A stretch of 64,000 nucleotides of DNA from positions 3,731,754 through 3,795,753 of the forward strand of contig NZ_CP073100.1 in NCBI RefSeq assembly GCF_018137965.1. Direction: 5' to 3'. The stretch is from Luteolibacter ambystomatis. Its GTDB lineage: Bacteria > Verrucomicrobiota > Verrucomicrobiia > Verrucomicrobiales > Akkermansiaceae. Under the pieces are notes generated by a model. That model made no database searches. It was not told the origin of the DNA and worked only from the letters and a program-made list of their open reading frames with translations. Position 1 is the first letter of the stretch. Every line of letters starts with the position of its first letter. The position numbers and the translations under genes were made by a program. Positions 1 through 7,110 of this stretch are shown here, piece after piece.

Positions 1-551
1 GTGAATGTCGGCAGGGACCATTTGTCCCCGATGGCGGAGACGGGTCGCCCTTCCAAAGCGGCCCTCATGATGGAGTCGGTGAAGGACGGCTTCTCCGGAC
101 CGAAAACCCAGGAAACCCGGACCACGCAAGCGCCCGGATGAACGAGCACCGCCAGCTCTCCCTCTCGTTTCGTCCTGCCATAGACGGACAGAGGACGCGG
201 TTCGTCCTCCTCGGTGCGCAAGCCCGGTTCTTCTCCGGAAAACACATAGTCGGTGCTGAAGTGAATGAAATGCACGCCCCGGTGCTGCGCCCACTCGACC
301 AGTTCGCCGGGCGCTTCGGCATTCAGCCGGTGGGCGAGTACGGGATCATCCTCGCTGGCTTCCAATCCGGTGAGTCCCGCCGGGTTCAGAAAAACGTCGC
401 AGTCCAGCCCCTCCAGTGCCGCTGCCATCCGTGCGGGATCAGCCAGGTCGAATTCGCGGCGTGGCAGACCGATCACCTCATGGTCCTGCTGGAAATAGCG
501 CGCCAATGCCGCACCTACGCGCCCGGTTGTTCCTGTCACCGCCACTTTCAC
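1..551 (-). CDS. rmlD: dTDP-4-dehydrorhamnose reductase, C-terminus cut by window edge
   Basis: Reading from a GTG at 551 gives an SDR-type protein that is still open at position 1 (about 183 residues visible). The family catalyses the last step of dTDP-L-rhamnose synthesis, the NAD(P)H-dependent reduction of the 4-keto sugar. Visible are the N-terminal nucleotide loop TGTTGRVGAAL, the STDYVFSG segment and the catalytic YGRTKREGE (Tyr-x-x-x-Lys). It is divergent from rmlB, 82 bp away, as expected of a rhamnose cluster that continues to the left. The start is uncertain because no clear Shine-Dalgarno sequence is seen; GTG 551 puts the glycine loop at the expected position. The family assignment is secure and the pathway role is inferred from the neighbour. 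Confidence 0.88.
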   Translation of the reverse strand, partial: MKVAVTGTTGRVGAALARYFQQDHEVIGLPRREFDLADPARMAAALEGLDCDVFLNPAGLTGLEASEDDPVLAHRLNAEAPGELVEWAQHRGVHFIHFSTDYVFSGEEPGLRTEEDEPRPLSVYGRTKREGELAVLVHPGACVVRVSWVFGPEKPSFTDSIMRAALEGRPVSAIGDKWSLPTF

Positions 552-633
552 GACCGGAAGCCAAGCCGTTCCCGCGTGACCGTGCCAGCCAGCACTTGCC
601 GAACCGGCGGCTTTTCCACGATAGTCGTCCACC

Positions 634-1593
634 GTGCCACGTGATCTCACCCGACCGCTCGTGACCGGCGGTGCCGGCTTCATCGGCTCCGCCCTCGTCC
701 GGCTGCTGCTCGCCAGACCGGAGGTGGAACGCGTGGTGGTGCTCGACAAGCTCACCTACGCCGGGTCAATGGAGCGCCTTCCGGAAAACGGTCGCCATCC
801 GCGCATCACCTTCATCCGCGACGACGTGGCGGACCGGGAAACATTGGTCCACCTGCTCGATTTCCATGGCATCACCGGCGTGCTTCATCTCGCTGCCGAG
901 TCGCACGTGGACCGCTCGATCGAGCGTCCGGACGATTTCATCACCACCAACATCCTGGGCACCGCCTGCCTGCTGGATGTATGCCGTCATGCGGGCATTC
1001 CGCTGCTCCATTGCTCGACGGACGAGGTCTATGGCTCGATCACCGCCGGCTTGTTCACCGAAGAATCCCCGCTGAAGCCCTCGTCACCCTACTCGGCCTC
1101 GAAAACCTCCGCCGACCTCCTCTGCCTCGCTGCGGCCACCACCTACGGCCAGGACGTGGTGATCACCCGCGGCACCAACAACTACGGCCCGCGCCAGCAC
1201 CCGGAAAAACTCATCCCGCGCATGATCCAATGCGCGCTACGGGACGAACCATTGCCGGTCTATGGCAGTGGCCTGCAGGTCCGCGACTGGATGCACGCGG
1301 ACGACCACGGCAGCGGCATCATCGCGGCCTACCTCAAGGGCACGCCCGCAAATGCCTACAATCTCGGTGCCCGTTGCGAACGTGCGAATCTCGATCTGGT
1401 GCGGATGATCCTCGCGATCCTCGGAAAACCGGAATCATTGATCCGCCATGTCACCGACCGCCCGGGGCACGACCTGCGTTACGCGGTCGATCCTTCCAAG
1501 GCGGAGCGGGAACTTGGCTGGATGCCGCGCGCGGTCTTCGAACGGGACTTCACCGCCACCGTTCATCAGCTCGCGCGGGAACTCAAGGGGTAG
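634..1593 (+). CDS. rmlB: dTDP-glucose 4,6-dehydratase
   Basis: A 319-residue extended SDR enzyme, slightly short for RmlB (usually 330-360). It converts dTDP-glucose to dTDP-4-keto-6-deoxyglucose in the cytoplasm. The NAD-binding loop TGGAGFIGS lies near residues 11-19, CSTDEVYG near 127-134 carries the Thr-Asp-Glu dehydration triad, and YSASK has Tyr153 and Lys157. RGTNNYGPRQHPEKLIP is the substrate-binding segment typical of RmlB. The start is GTG 634, since no ATG lies before the glycine loop. Its partner rmlD is divergent. The stop codon lies inside the first arm of a hairpin that probably ends the transcript against the convergent rtcB-like gene. Confidence 0.93.
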   Translation: MPRDLTRPLVTGGAGFIGSALVRLLLARPEVERVVVLDKLTYAGSMERLPENGRHPRITFIRDDVADRETLVHLLDFHGITGVLHLAAESHVDRSIERPDDFITTNILGTACLLDVCRHAGIPLLHCSTDEVYGSITAGLFTEESPLKPSSPYSASKTSADLLCLAAATTYGQDVVITRGTNNYGPRQHPEKLIPRMIQCALRDEPLPVYGSGLQVRDWMHADDHGSGIIAAYLKGTPANAYNLGARCERANLDLVRMILAILGKPESLIRHVTDRPGHDLRYAVDPSKAERELGWMPRAVFERDFTATVHQLARELKG

Positions 1594-1648
1594 GGACATT
1601 CCTGCCCCTACCCCTTTCAGAAACCAAGAAGCAAGGAGTGTCCTTGCT
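1585..1648. repeat. Two hairpins between convergent genes
   Basis: Hairpin one has arms AAGGGGTAGGG (1585-1595) and CCCTACCCCTT (1606-1616) and includes the rmlB stop codon. Hairpin two, AGCAAGGA-gtg-TCCTTGCT, spans 1630-1648. The loop sequence GGGACATTCC and the segment AGGAGTGTCCTTGCTCC resemble the arms of the inverted repeat at 22884-22972, which suggests a related repeat family. Neither hairpin has a clear T-run. They may terminate or insulate the convergent transcripts. Confidence 0.6.
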
Positions 1649-1659
1649 CCCTGTGGCCC

Positions 1660-3189
1660 TCAGATCTCGTCGTGCAGGTTCTGCTTCACGCGGCGCCGCT
1701 CGGCGCGGTGGCCGATCTGCCGGATCTGCTTGGGAGTGAGCTCCTCATCCTTGTCATGGCGGGACAACGAGGCCCCGGCCATGATGCAGCCGAGCGGTCG
1801 GATTTCCCCGATGACTTCGGCGAGGCCGAATTCCCGGATCTGTTCCTTCACCTGGCGGGCGTTCTTGTAGGCGACCGGTGTCTCGCTGAGGTCCGGCTTG
1901 CCGGTGAACCAACGGACGTCGATGCCTTCCGTACTGCGGCGGATGACCTCGGCACGGTGTTCGTGGCCCGGGTATTTCCGCTTCAGCGCGGTTCGGGACA
2001 GATTCCGACCGGCCCCGTGGGGCGCGAACGAAAGGTGGTCCGCATTGTCCCCGCCAAGCACGATGAGGATTGGTTCCGCCATGTTGAGCGGAATCAATCC
2101 CGGCAACGACCGGCCGGATTCGTCCTTCCACGCGGGCGTAGCCCCCTTGCCATGCAGGTAGGTTCCGCCGCGTTTCCAGACGAAGTTGTGTTCGTTTCCA
2201 AATGCCGCGATTTCCAGCGCGCCGATCCGTTCAAGGAACCGGCGATGGATCGCGGCATGGTTGGCGCGGGTCCAGCGGGCGACGTATTGCAGCGCCTCCC
2301 AGTAGTCCCGGCCTTCCGGCGAGTCCGCGTCCAGCCATGCTCCAGGCGAGGGAATGTGGTTGGCCACGCGGGCGATGTGTTTCAGAGCAGCGATCTGGCC
2401 GCGCTTGTAAACGTGAGCTCCGAGGCCCCGGGAACCGTGATGGGTGACGAGCACCCGGCAGGTCCCCTGCCCTTCGAGGCGGTCCGCGAGTTCGTGGTGG
2501 CCGGCCTTTCGGAAAGCCTCCGCCGTTCCGGCGTCCACATCGATCTCGCCGAGGTAGGCGAAGTGGTTGCCATCGCCCTGGTCCGCCATGTGGACGCGGG
2601 CGCGGTCGCGCAGGCCGGTGAGGAAGGGATTGTCCCACACCTCCTCGTCATGCACGGGATCTTCCACCAGCGTATCGAGGTGCCGGTGGCCCAGCCCGAA
2701 GCGGGTGCAGCGGGTGAGCGCGTCCAGCTCCGCCGCCACAGTACTACGCGGATGGTAGAATGTGGCGAACATCGAGCAGCAGATGTCCGAGGAATGCGCG
2801 GCGGGAATGATGGCATTCTCCACCGCGATCACGCCGCCGACGGGGATGACCGCCTTGGCCTTCCCCGCCGGACAGGCATCCGGCATCACCGCGCCGCGGG
2901 AGATGACGGGGACCTTGAGCAGGTCCCGCATCTGCCGCCGCACGGCCTCCACGTTCTCGTATTCCTCGCGGTTGCTGTAGCCGATCGCCTCGGAAAAAGG
3001 CGCCGGTTTCTCACGCATCACCGCCTTCACGGGCGGCGGGGCGCAATCGCGCTTCAACAGCTTGAGGAGATACTTCGGGTCATGGATGCCGCGGGCTTCG
3101 AGCTCCGCGGCTTTTTCGAGCAGTTTCTGGATCATCGGGCCGGGCTCGTAGCCGGCGGCGATGAGGTCGTTTTCAGTGATTGGTTTCAT
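1660..3189 (-). CDS. rtcB: RtcB-family RNA-splicing ligase
   Basis: A 509-residue RtcB-type protein. The family joins RNA 2',3'-cyclic phosphate or 3'-phosphate ends to 5'-OH ends using GTP and Mn2+, in tRNA repair or splicing. Visible are SSDICCSM (metal-site Asp and Cys), DQGDGNHFAYLG, THHGSRGLG, EHNFVWKRGG and HGAGRNLSR, whose His391 matches the guanylylated histidine. It is longer than E. coli RtcB (408 residues), mainly through an N-terminal extension of about 100 residues. The metal motif differs from the usual D-x-x-C-G. No rtcA or rtcR is adjacent; downstream on the same strand are no related genes. The start ATG 3189 is followed at once by a plausible N-terminus. The family is secure; the substrate is unknown. 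Confidence 0.87.
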   Translation of the reverse strand: MKPITENDLIAAGYEPGPMIQKLLEKAAELEARGIHDPKYLLKLLKRDCAPPPVKAVMREKPAPFSEAIGYSNREEYENVEAVRRQMRDLLKVPVISRGAVMPDACPAGKAKAVIPVGGVIAVENAIIPAAHSSDICCSMFATFYHPRSTVAAELDALTRCTRFGLGHRHLDTLVEDPVHDEEVWDNPFLTGLRDRARVHMADQGDGNHFAYLGEIDVDAGTAEAFRKAGHHELADRLEGQGTCRVLVTHHGSRGLGAHVYKRGQIAALKHIARVANHIPSPGAWLDADSPEGRDYWEALQYVARWTRANHAAIHRRFLERIGALEIAAFGNEHNFVWKRGGTYLHGKGATPAWKDESGRSLPGLIPLNMAEPILIVLGGDNADHLSFAPHGAGRNLSRTALKRKYPGHEHRAEVIRRSTEGIDVRWFTGKPDLSETPVAYKNARQVKEQIREFGLAEVIGEIRPLGCIMAGASLSRHDKDEELTPKQIRQIGHRAERRRVKQNLHDEI

Positions 3190-3197
3190 TCAGGAGC

Positions 3198-3764
3198 TCA
3201 GGCCACCCGCAGGTAGGGCCTGAAGTTTCCGGCCGGGATCGAGTAGTCGGTCACATCGAGCAGGCGGCCCTGGCGGGCGGCTCCGTGGTGGAGCACGCCC
3301 TCACAGCGCATGCCGAGCTTTTCCATCACCCGCCCCGAGGCCGGGTTGTTGAGAAGATGGCGTCCCTGGATGCTTTCCAGCTCCAGGTCCTCGAATCCGA
3401 AACGGAGCACCTCGCGACCGGCCTCGGTGGCGTAACCGTGGTTCCAGTACGGAACCCCGATCCAGTAGCCGATCTCGGCACGCGGGCCCTGGGCGAAGAG
3501 CCGCAACGAGATCGCCCCGATCAATTCGCCGCTGTCACGCAGGATGACAGCGAAGGGGGCGAGCTTGCGGTTCCGCCACAGCATCGGGTGCGAGGCGATC
3601 CAGATCTCCGCCATCCGGTCCGGATAGGGGTGTGGGATCTGGCTCGTCATTTCCGCCACGCGGCGGTCACCCGCGAGCTGCTGCACGCGCCGTCCGTCCG
3701 CGATCGCGAAGGGGCGAAGCACGAGGCGCTCCGTTTCAAGGGTGGGGATGTGAAGGTGGTTCAT
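3198..3764 (-). CDS. GNAT acetyltransferase (RimJ/RimL type)
   Basis: A 188-residue GNAT-fold protein that would transfer an acetyl group from acetyl-CoA to an amine, possibly a protein N-terminus or small molecule. It begins with TLETERLVLRPF, the signature of the RimJ/RimL/SpeG subgroup, has IGYWIGVPYWNHGYATEA in the CoA-binding region, and ends with the conserved N-x-x-S-x-R-V-M-E-K-L-G segment (NNPASGRVMEKLGM). It lies 8 bp upstream of the RtcB-type gene and 12 bp downstream of the HNH gene on the same strand, so the three may be co-transcribed. The substrate cannot be predicted. Confidence 0.85.
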   Translation of the reverse strand: MNHLHIPTLETERLVLRPFAIADGRRVQQLAGDRRVAEMTSQIPHPYPDRMAEIWIASHPMLWRNRKLAPFAVILRDSGELIGAISLRLFAQGPRAEIGYWIGVPYWNHGYATEAGREVLRFGFEDLELESIQGRHLLNNPASGRVMEKLGMRCEGVLHHGAARQGRLLDVTDYSIPAGNFRPYLRVA

Positions 3765-3776
3765 GGGAGTGAATTT

Positions 3777-4397
3777 CTACGATTGAAGGGTTGGACGGCG
3801 GTTCCCGCCGCGGGATTCGAGGAAGTGGTCCCAGTCCTCGATCTGGTGGTGGTTCCGGATCCGCATGGGAGCGGGAACCGCCCGCGGCTTCCGCGGGATG
3901 CGGAGGAGCTGGAGCCCGGCCTCCTCCGGGGTGCGGTTGCCCTTGCGCTGGTTCACCCGGCGGTCGGACAGCACACAATTATGCCAATCGTTCTCCCCAC
4001 CGCGGGAGCGCGGCAGGACGTGGTCGATGCTGGCCTCGGCCGGAGCGAGGGACCGGCCGGTGTACTGGCAACGTCCCTGATCCCGCTCCCACAGGCCTGT
4101 GAGTCCGAAGGACAAACGAACCATGGGCACGCGGTCGTAGCGGGCGAGGACGATGACGGTGGGCACGCGGACGGGTCCGCGTGTGGTCCCGATCGCGGTC
4201 TGGCCTTCCGCCGGGGCCAAGCCGCGCCATTCCTCCCACTCCAGCGCCTGCATGTCGTGCGGCCCCTCGATCAACAGGCCGCGCGCGCTGCCAGCCGCCA
4301 AGTGGCCGAAGGCCTCCGCGGGCGTGATGGCATCGATGGCCTGCCAGTGCCGGTTGAGCACCAGCACCGTGGTCTGATGGAGCAGGTTCGCGTTCAT
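3777..4397 (-). CDS. HNH endonuclease
   Basis: A 206-residue protein with a C-terminal HNH domain (about residues 110-165): RDQGRCQYTGR, then IDHVLPRSRGGENDWHNCVL, then NQRKGNRTPEEAG. The I-D-H and the N of W-H-N-C-V-L form the metal-binding core, with GRCQYTG replacing the usual C-x-x-C zinc knuckle. The N-terminal part (VLNRHWQAIDAITPAEAF) matches stand-alone bacterial HNH proteins of the McrA-like type that occur singly and have no proven target. The gene starts about 36 bp downstream of the 3' end of tRNA-His. Nothing nearby suggests a restriction or intron context, so the role is unknown. Confidence 0.85.
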   Translation of the reverse strand: MNANLLHQTTVLVLNRHWQAIDAITPAEAFGHLAAGSARGLLIEGPHDMQALEWEEWRGLAPAEGQTAIGTTRGPVRVPTVIVLARYDRVPMVRLSFGLTGLWERDQGRCQYTGRSLAPAEASIDHVLPRSRGGENDWHNCVLSDRRVNQRKGNRTPEEAGLQLLRIPRKPRAVPAPMRIRNHHQIEDWDHFLESRGGNRRPTLQS

Positions 4398-4433
4398 GGG
4401 TGGGAAAAGCCGCTGTGGGAATGGAAGGGAAAG

Positions 4434-4509
4434 TGGGGTGATCTACCGGAATCGAACCGGTGCTTCCGCGATCACAACGCGGGGTGCTGACCGTTACACC
4501 AAGGTCACC
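4434..4509 (-). tRNA. tRNA-His (GTG anticodon)
   Basis: The minus strand folds as a tRNA. The anticodon arm is CCGCG-TTGTGAT-CGCGG with anticodon GTG, and the T arm is ACCGG-TTCGATT-CCGGT. A 5' extra G (G-1) faces discriminator C73, the hallmark of tRNA-His, and a genome-encoded CCA ends at 4434. The acceptor stem GTGACCT/AGATCAC has one C-A mismatch at pair 5-68. No other tRNA is seen in the window. Confidence 0.93.
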
Positions 4510-4752
4510 ATTGGGAGATTCAGGTTTGTTTTATCATGTCATCCGGACATAGCTCCGCCCGATGGATATATATCTGTCATTCATCATGCCTGAGACATGA
4601 CAACTGGATCACAGGAGGGACTCCGGAGACGGATCCGCCCCGGCGGGCGGAAATGGGAAAAGCGGTTGGGAGAAAGTCGGCGGGCGGGTGCCCGGGTGGA
4701 TGGATGGAGTGGGATTCGTGTGGGAAAGGTTTCGAGGTAGATCGCCAAAACG
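4510..4752. other. Gene-free stretch between tRNA-His and the RNA terminator
   Basis: No convincing coding region. Open frames here have no recognisable domain and overlap in all directions. The AT-rich part at 4525-4600 lies upstream of tRNA-His on the minus strand and probably holds its promoter; GATAAA near 4535 is a possible -10 element. Confidence 0.5.
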
Positions 4753-4782
4753 AAAAACCCCGCTTCCAGATGGGAAGCAGGG
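4753..4782 (-). terminator. Intrinsic terminator of the structured RNA
   Basis: On the minus strand CCCTGCTTCC-catct-GGAAGCGGGG is followed by TTTTT, a textbook stem with a T-run. It ends the RNA described at 4753-5010; nothing coding lies immediately upstream of it. Confidence 0.8.
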
Positions 4783-5010
4783 TAGCGGCAAATCCTTGAT
4801 TCTGCGGCTGTCAGGCTCGTCCGAGCCCATCTCTGCTTCCCTTCGGTCGATGACCGGCGGCGGCAAACATTCCAAAGGTGGAATGGGAGCGTTTGCTCCA
4901 AATCGCGTTACCCGCCTGCCAGACTGCGACCGCACCAACCTCGAGCGCGAGGCATGGTTTCAGTCCGGTGCTGGTGGATTGGTATCGCATGGCGCTGCTT
5001 TCGGGAACGC
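4753..5010 (-). ncRNA. Probable stand-alone structured RNA, class unassigned
   Basis: About 258 nt on the minus strand between a strong-looking promoter (5017-5043) and an intrinsic terminator (4753-4782). Several helices can be drawn by eye. The 5' GCGTTCCCG pairs with CGGGTAACGC (one bulge) about 100 nt later. GGACTG/CAGTC encloses CCTCG-CGCT-CGAGG. GGAGC-AAAC-GCTCC sits next to CATTCC/GGAATG. GGGAAGCAG pairs with CTGCTTCCC around GGGCTC/GAGCC and GCAgAATC/GATTTGC. The CTGCTTCCC strand is also one arm of the terminator, so two alternative folds are possible. I could not match it to tmRNA, RNase P RNA, SRP RNA or 6S RNA, though CCGAAGGGAAGCAG loosely resembles the SRP tip. No gene directly downstream looks like a riboswitch target. 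Confidence 0.6.
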
Positions 5011-5016
5011 TTTTCA

Positions 5017-5065
5017 GATATAATGACACGCCCAACGCGTCAACGGATTTTTCGAATTATTTTAT
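5017..5065 (-). promoter_or_regulatory. Promoter of the structured RNA, with UP-like element
   Basis: On the minus strand there is TTGACG at 5043-5038 and TATATC at 5022-5017 (15 bp spacer; TATCTG with a 17 bp spacer is an alternative). It is preceded by the A/T-rich ATAAAATAATTCGAAAAATC, which looks like an UP element. The composition contrasts sharply with the GC-rich surroundings, as in stable-RNA promoters. The predicted start is near 5010. Confidence 0.6.
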
Positions 5066-5104
5066 CTCCGTCTCTGGTTATGCATGGAGTGGGCGTGCTT
5101 TACC

Positions 5105-5362
5105 GACCTCGGAGAGGTCGAAGATCATAGCCGGAGCGTCGCGAAGCGACCTCCGGACAGACAGCCGCCCTGAACCCTTCTTCGACCCCGAAGCGGGTCG
5201 CACATGGTGGGCAGTCCGGTTGGCGTTTTCCTGCCAAGAAGCGGTCATAGCCTCCCGGCCTTTCGGCGCCCCGCTGACGCATGGGCACGGATTTCAAATG
5301 GCATCGCCATCCGGAGGTCGCTTCGCGACGCTCCGGCTATGGTCCGTGACCTCTCCGAGGTC
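5105..5362. repeat. Long inverted repeat (BIME-like) upstream of cls
   Basis: Arms 5105-5156 and 5311-5362, 52 bp each, are reverse complements except for a 7-bp block (GAAGATC against ACGGACC). Each arm is itself two hairpins: GACCTC-gga-GAGGTC and CCGGAGcGTCGC-gaa-GCGACcTCCGG. The 154-bp interior encodes nothing recognisable. This layout is that of a bacterial interspersed mosaic element built from two REP-type palindromes. No transposase is present in the window. Confidence 0.85.
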
Positions 5363-5413
5363 AAAAGAGAGGCCCTGCCGAAATGAGGGCTAGAGGCGAA
5401 ACCACGTACGCTT

Positions 5414-5441
5414 TTGCCGTCCGGCCGGGATCTGCTAGAGT
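5414..5441 (+). promoter_or_regulatory. Candidate promoter of cls, possibly leaderless
   Basis: TTGCCG at 5414-5419, a 16 bp spacer and TAGAGT at 5436-5441. The ATG of cls is at 5447, where transcription would begin, so the message may have little or no 5' leader. Similar TAGNGT-like -10 boxes occur before sucC (39525) and the DUF1697 gene. Confidence 0.4.
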
Positions 5442-5446
5442 GCCGC

Positions 5447-6889
5447 ATGGTGGTCGCCGAATGGTTCGTGGATTGGAAAACGTCACTGGCGATCACAGGG
5501 GTGGTTTTCCTCGAAATCCTCGGCCTGCTGCATGTGATCCACGCGCTGATGCACGTCCGCACGGCCCAGGGTACCATCGCGTGGATCGTCTGCCTGATCA
5601 CCTTTCCCTACGTGGCGATCCCGATCTATTGGATCGCCGGACGCAACCGCTTCGAGGGCTACGTGCGCGCGCGCCGCGGCGAAGACGCCGATCTCTACAA
5701 GCTGGCGGAGGACATGCACAAGCGCCTGCGGACCTACGAACTTCCCGCGGAGGATGGGTTTGCCCGCGGGGCGGAAATCCTCGGCGGGCTGCCCTTCACG
5801 CGCGGCAACCGGTTGCACCTGCTGATCAATGGCGACGAGACCTTCGAGGCGCTTTTCGAATCCATCGCGAAGGCCGAGCGCTACCTGCTGGTGAATTTCT
5901 TCATCGTGAAGAACGACCGCATCGGCACGCGCTTCAAGGACGCACTCATCGAACGCGCGAAGGCCGGAGTGAGGGTCTATTTCCTCTTCGACGAAATGGG
6001 CTCCCACAAGCTCTCGCGCCGCTACCTCTGCGACCTGCGCGCGGCGGGTGTGGAGTGCCACTACTTCGGCACCAACCGCCACTGGTGGTCGCGCTTCCAG
6101 ATCAATTTCCGCAACCACCGCAAGATCGTGGTCGTGGATGGAAAGGAGGCCTTTCTCGGCGGCCTCAACGTCGGCGATGAATACCTGGGCCGTGACAAGC
6201 ACTTCGGCGCCTGGCGGGACACCCACCTCAAGATCGCCGGCCCCACGGTGCAGGCGATCCAGCTCGTCTTTCTGGAGGATTGGTACTGGGCTTGCAGTAA
6301 AATGCCGGAGCTCTACTGGGACCCAGACCCCGATGCCGGCACGGCCCAGGCGGCGGTGATCCCCACCGGTCCAGCCGATCCGGCGGATTCCTGGCAACTG
6401 GTTGTCGCCGAAGCCGCGAATACCGCACGGGTGCGGTTGTGGATCGCCTCACCCTATTTCGTGCCGGACGGCGGCGTGCTCACCGCCCTGCAGGCCGCTG
6501 CGATCCGCGGTGTGGATGTCCGCATCCTGATCCCGGAAAAGCCCGACCATCTGCTGGTGTGGCTGTCCTCCTTTTCCTTCCTCGAAAGCACCCTGCCCTA
6601 CGGGGTGAAAATCCACCGCTACCAGAAGGGCTTCCTGCACCAGAAAGTGATGCTTATCGACGACCGGCTGGCCTGCGTGGGCACGGCCAATCTCGACAAC
6701 CGCTCGTTCCGGCTGAACTTCGAGATCAGCGCGCTGTCACCCGATCCGACGTTCGTCGCCGAGGTAAGGGCGATGTTGGAAAAGGACTTCGAGGGAACCC
6801 GCGAGGCGAGGGTGAGCGATTTCACCAAGCGCTCGTTCTGGTTCCGTGCCGCGTGCCGTGCGGCGCGGTTGTTCGCGCCGGTGCAGTAG
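5447..6889 (+). CDS. cls: Cardiolipin synthase (PLD superfamily)
   Basis: A 480-residue membrane enzyme that makes cardiolipin from two phosphatidylglycerol molecules. Two N-terminal transmembrane segments (TSLAITGVVFLEILGLLHVI and IAWIVCLITFPYVAIPIYWI) are followed by two PLD domains. The catalytic motifs are HRKIVVVDG (His224) and HQKVMLIDD (His398), each with the downstream G-G/G-T and N residues (GGLNVGDEY, GTANLDNRS). Start ATG 5447 is preferred over the upstream in-frame TTG at 5414, because that TTG lies in the candidate -35 box and would add a non-hydrophobic tail before the first membrane helix. Length matches ClsA-type enzymes. It is monocistronic and flanked on both sides by long inverted repeats. 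Confidence 0.93.
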   Translation: MVVAEWFVDWKTSLAITGVVFLEILGLLHVIHALMHVRTAQGTIAWIVCLITFPYVAIPIYWIAGRNRFEGYVRARRGEDADLYKLAEDMHKRLRTYELPAEDGFARGAEILGGLPFTRGNRLHLLINGDETFEALFESIAKAERYLLVNFFIVKNDRIGTRFKDALIERAKAGVRVYFLFDEMGSHKLSRRYLCDLRAAGVECHYFGTNRHWWSRFQINFRNHRKIVVVDGKEAFLGGLNVGDEYLGRDKHFGAWRDTHLKIAGPTVQAIQLVFLEDWYWACSKMPELYWDPDPDAGTAQAAVIPTGPADPADSWQLVVAEAANTARVRLWIASPYFVPDGGVLTALQAAAIRGVDVRILIPEKPDHLLVWLSSFSFLESTLPYGVKIHRYQKGFLHQKVMLIDDRLACVGTANLDNRSFRLNFEISALSPDPTFVAEVRAMLEKDFEGTREARVSDFTKRSFWFRAACRAARLFAPVQ

Positions 6890-6897
6890 TCTTTCTG

Positions 6898-7052
6898 CGT
6901 TCGTAGTTCCTCCTTCAGGAGGGTGTCTGAAATGTCATTGCCGCACTCGGCCGCCAGACCTGCAGGCTCCGCCATGAGGATTGCGAACGAGTCTTGCGGC
7001 CGCGAAAGCCAAATGGCATCACCCCACCCTCCTGGAGGAGGAACTACGAACG
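6898..7052. repeat. Second long inverted repeat, downstream of cls
   Basis: Arms 6898-6925 and 7025-7052 (28 bp) match as reverse complements with one mismatch. Each contains the short palindrome CCTCCTtcAGGAGG or its variant. About 100 bp of non-coding DNA lies between them. The right arm is preceded by AAATGGCATC followed by ACC, and the right arm of the 5105-5362 element by AAATGGCATC followed by GCC, although the arms themselves differ. The two elements may share a spreading mechanism. Confidence 0.85.
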
Positions 7053-7110
7053 AAGAGCGGTTCGAATCCACGCTCTTGTTTGGAGAGCCGGGACCGGTCT
7101 TTGCTCCACC

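Noticed and set aside
1672..3216. Long plus-strand frame opposite the RtcB-like gene
   Set aside because: The minus-strand frame carries all the RtcB motifs; the plus frame is its shadow.
3777..4397. HNH gene as part of a group I/II intron or phage
   Set aside because: No intron splice motifs and no phage structural genes are nearby; the gene is a stand-alone HNH protein.
4753..5010. Assignment of the RNA to SRP, 6S, tmRNA or RNase P
   Set aside because: CCGAAGGGAAGCAG loosely resembles the SRP tip, but the second half of the motif and the flanking helices do not fit. The hallmark sequences of tmRNA and RNase P RNA were not found, and no long closing stem typical of 6S is seen.
4584..5035. 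Short frames in the region of the structured RNA
   Set aside because: They overlap each other in several frames, lack family motifs and coincide with the RNA helices and terminator.
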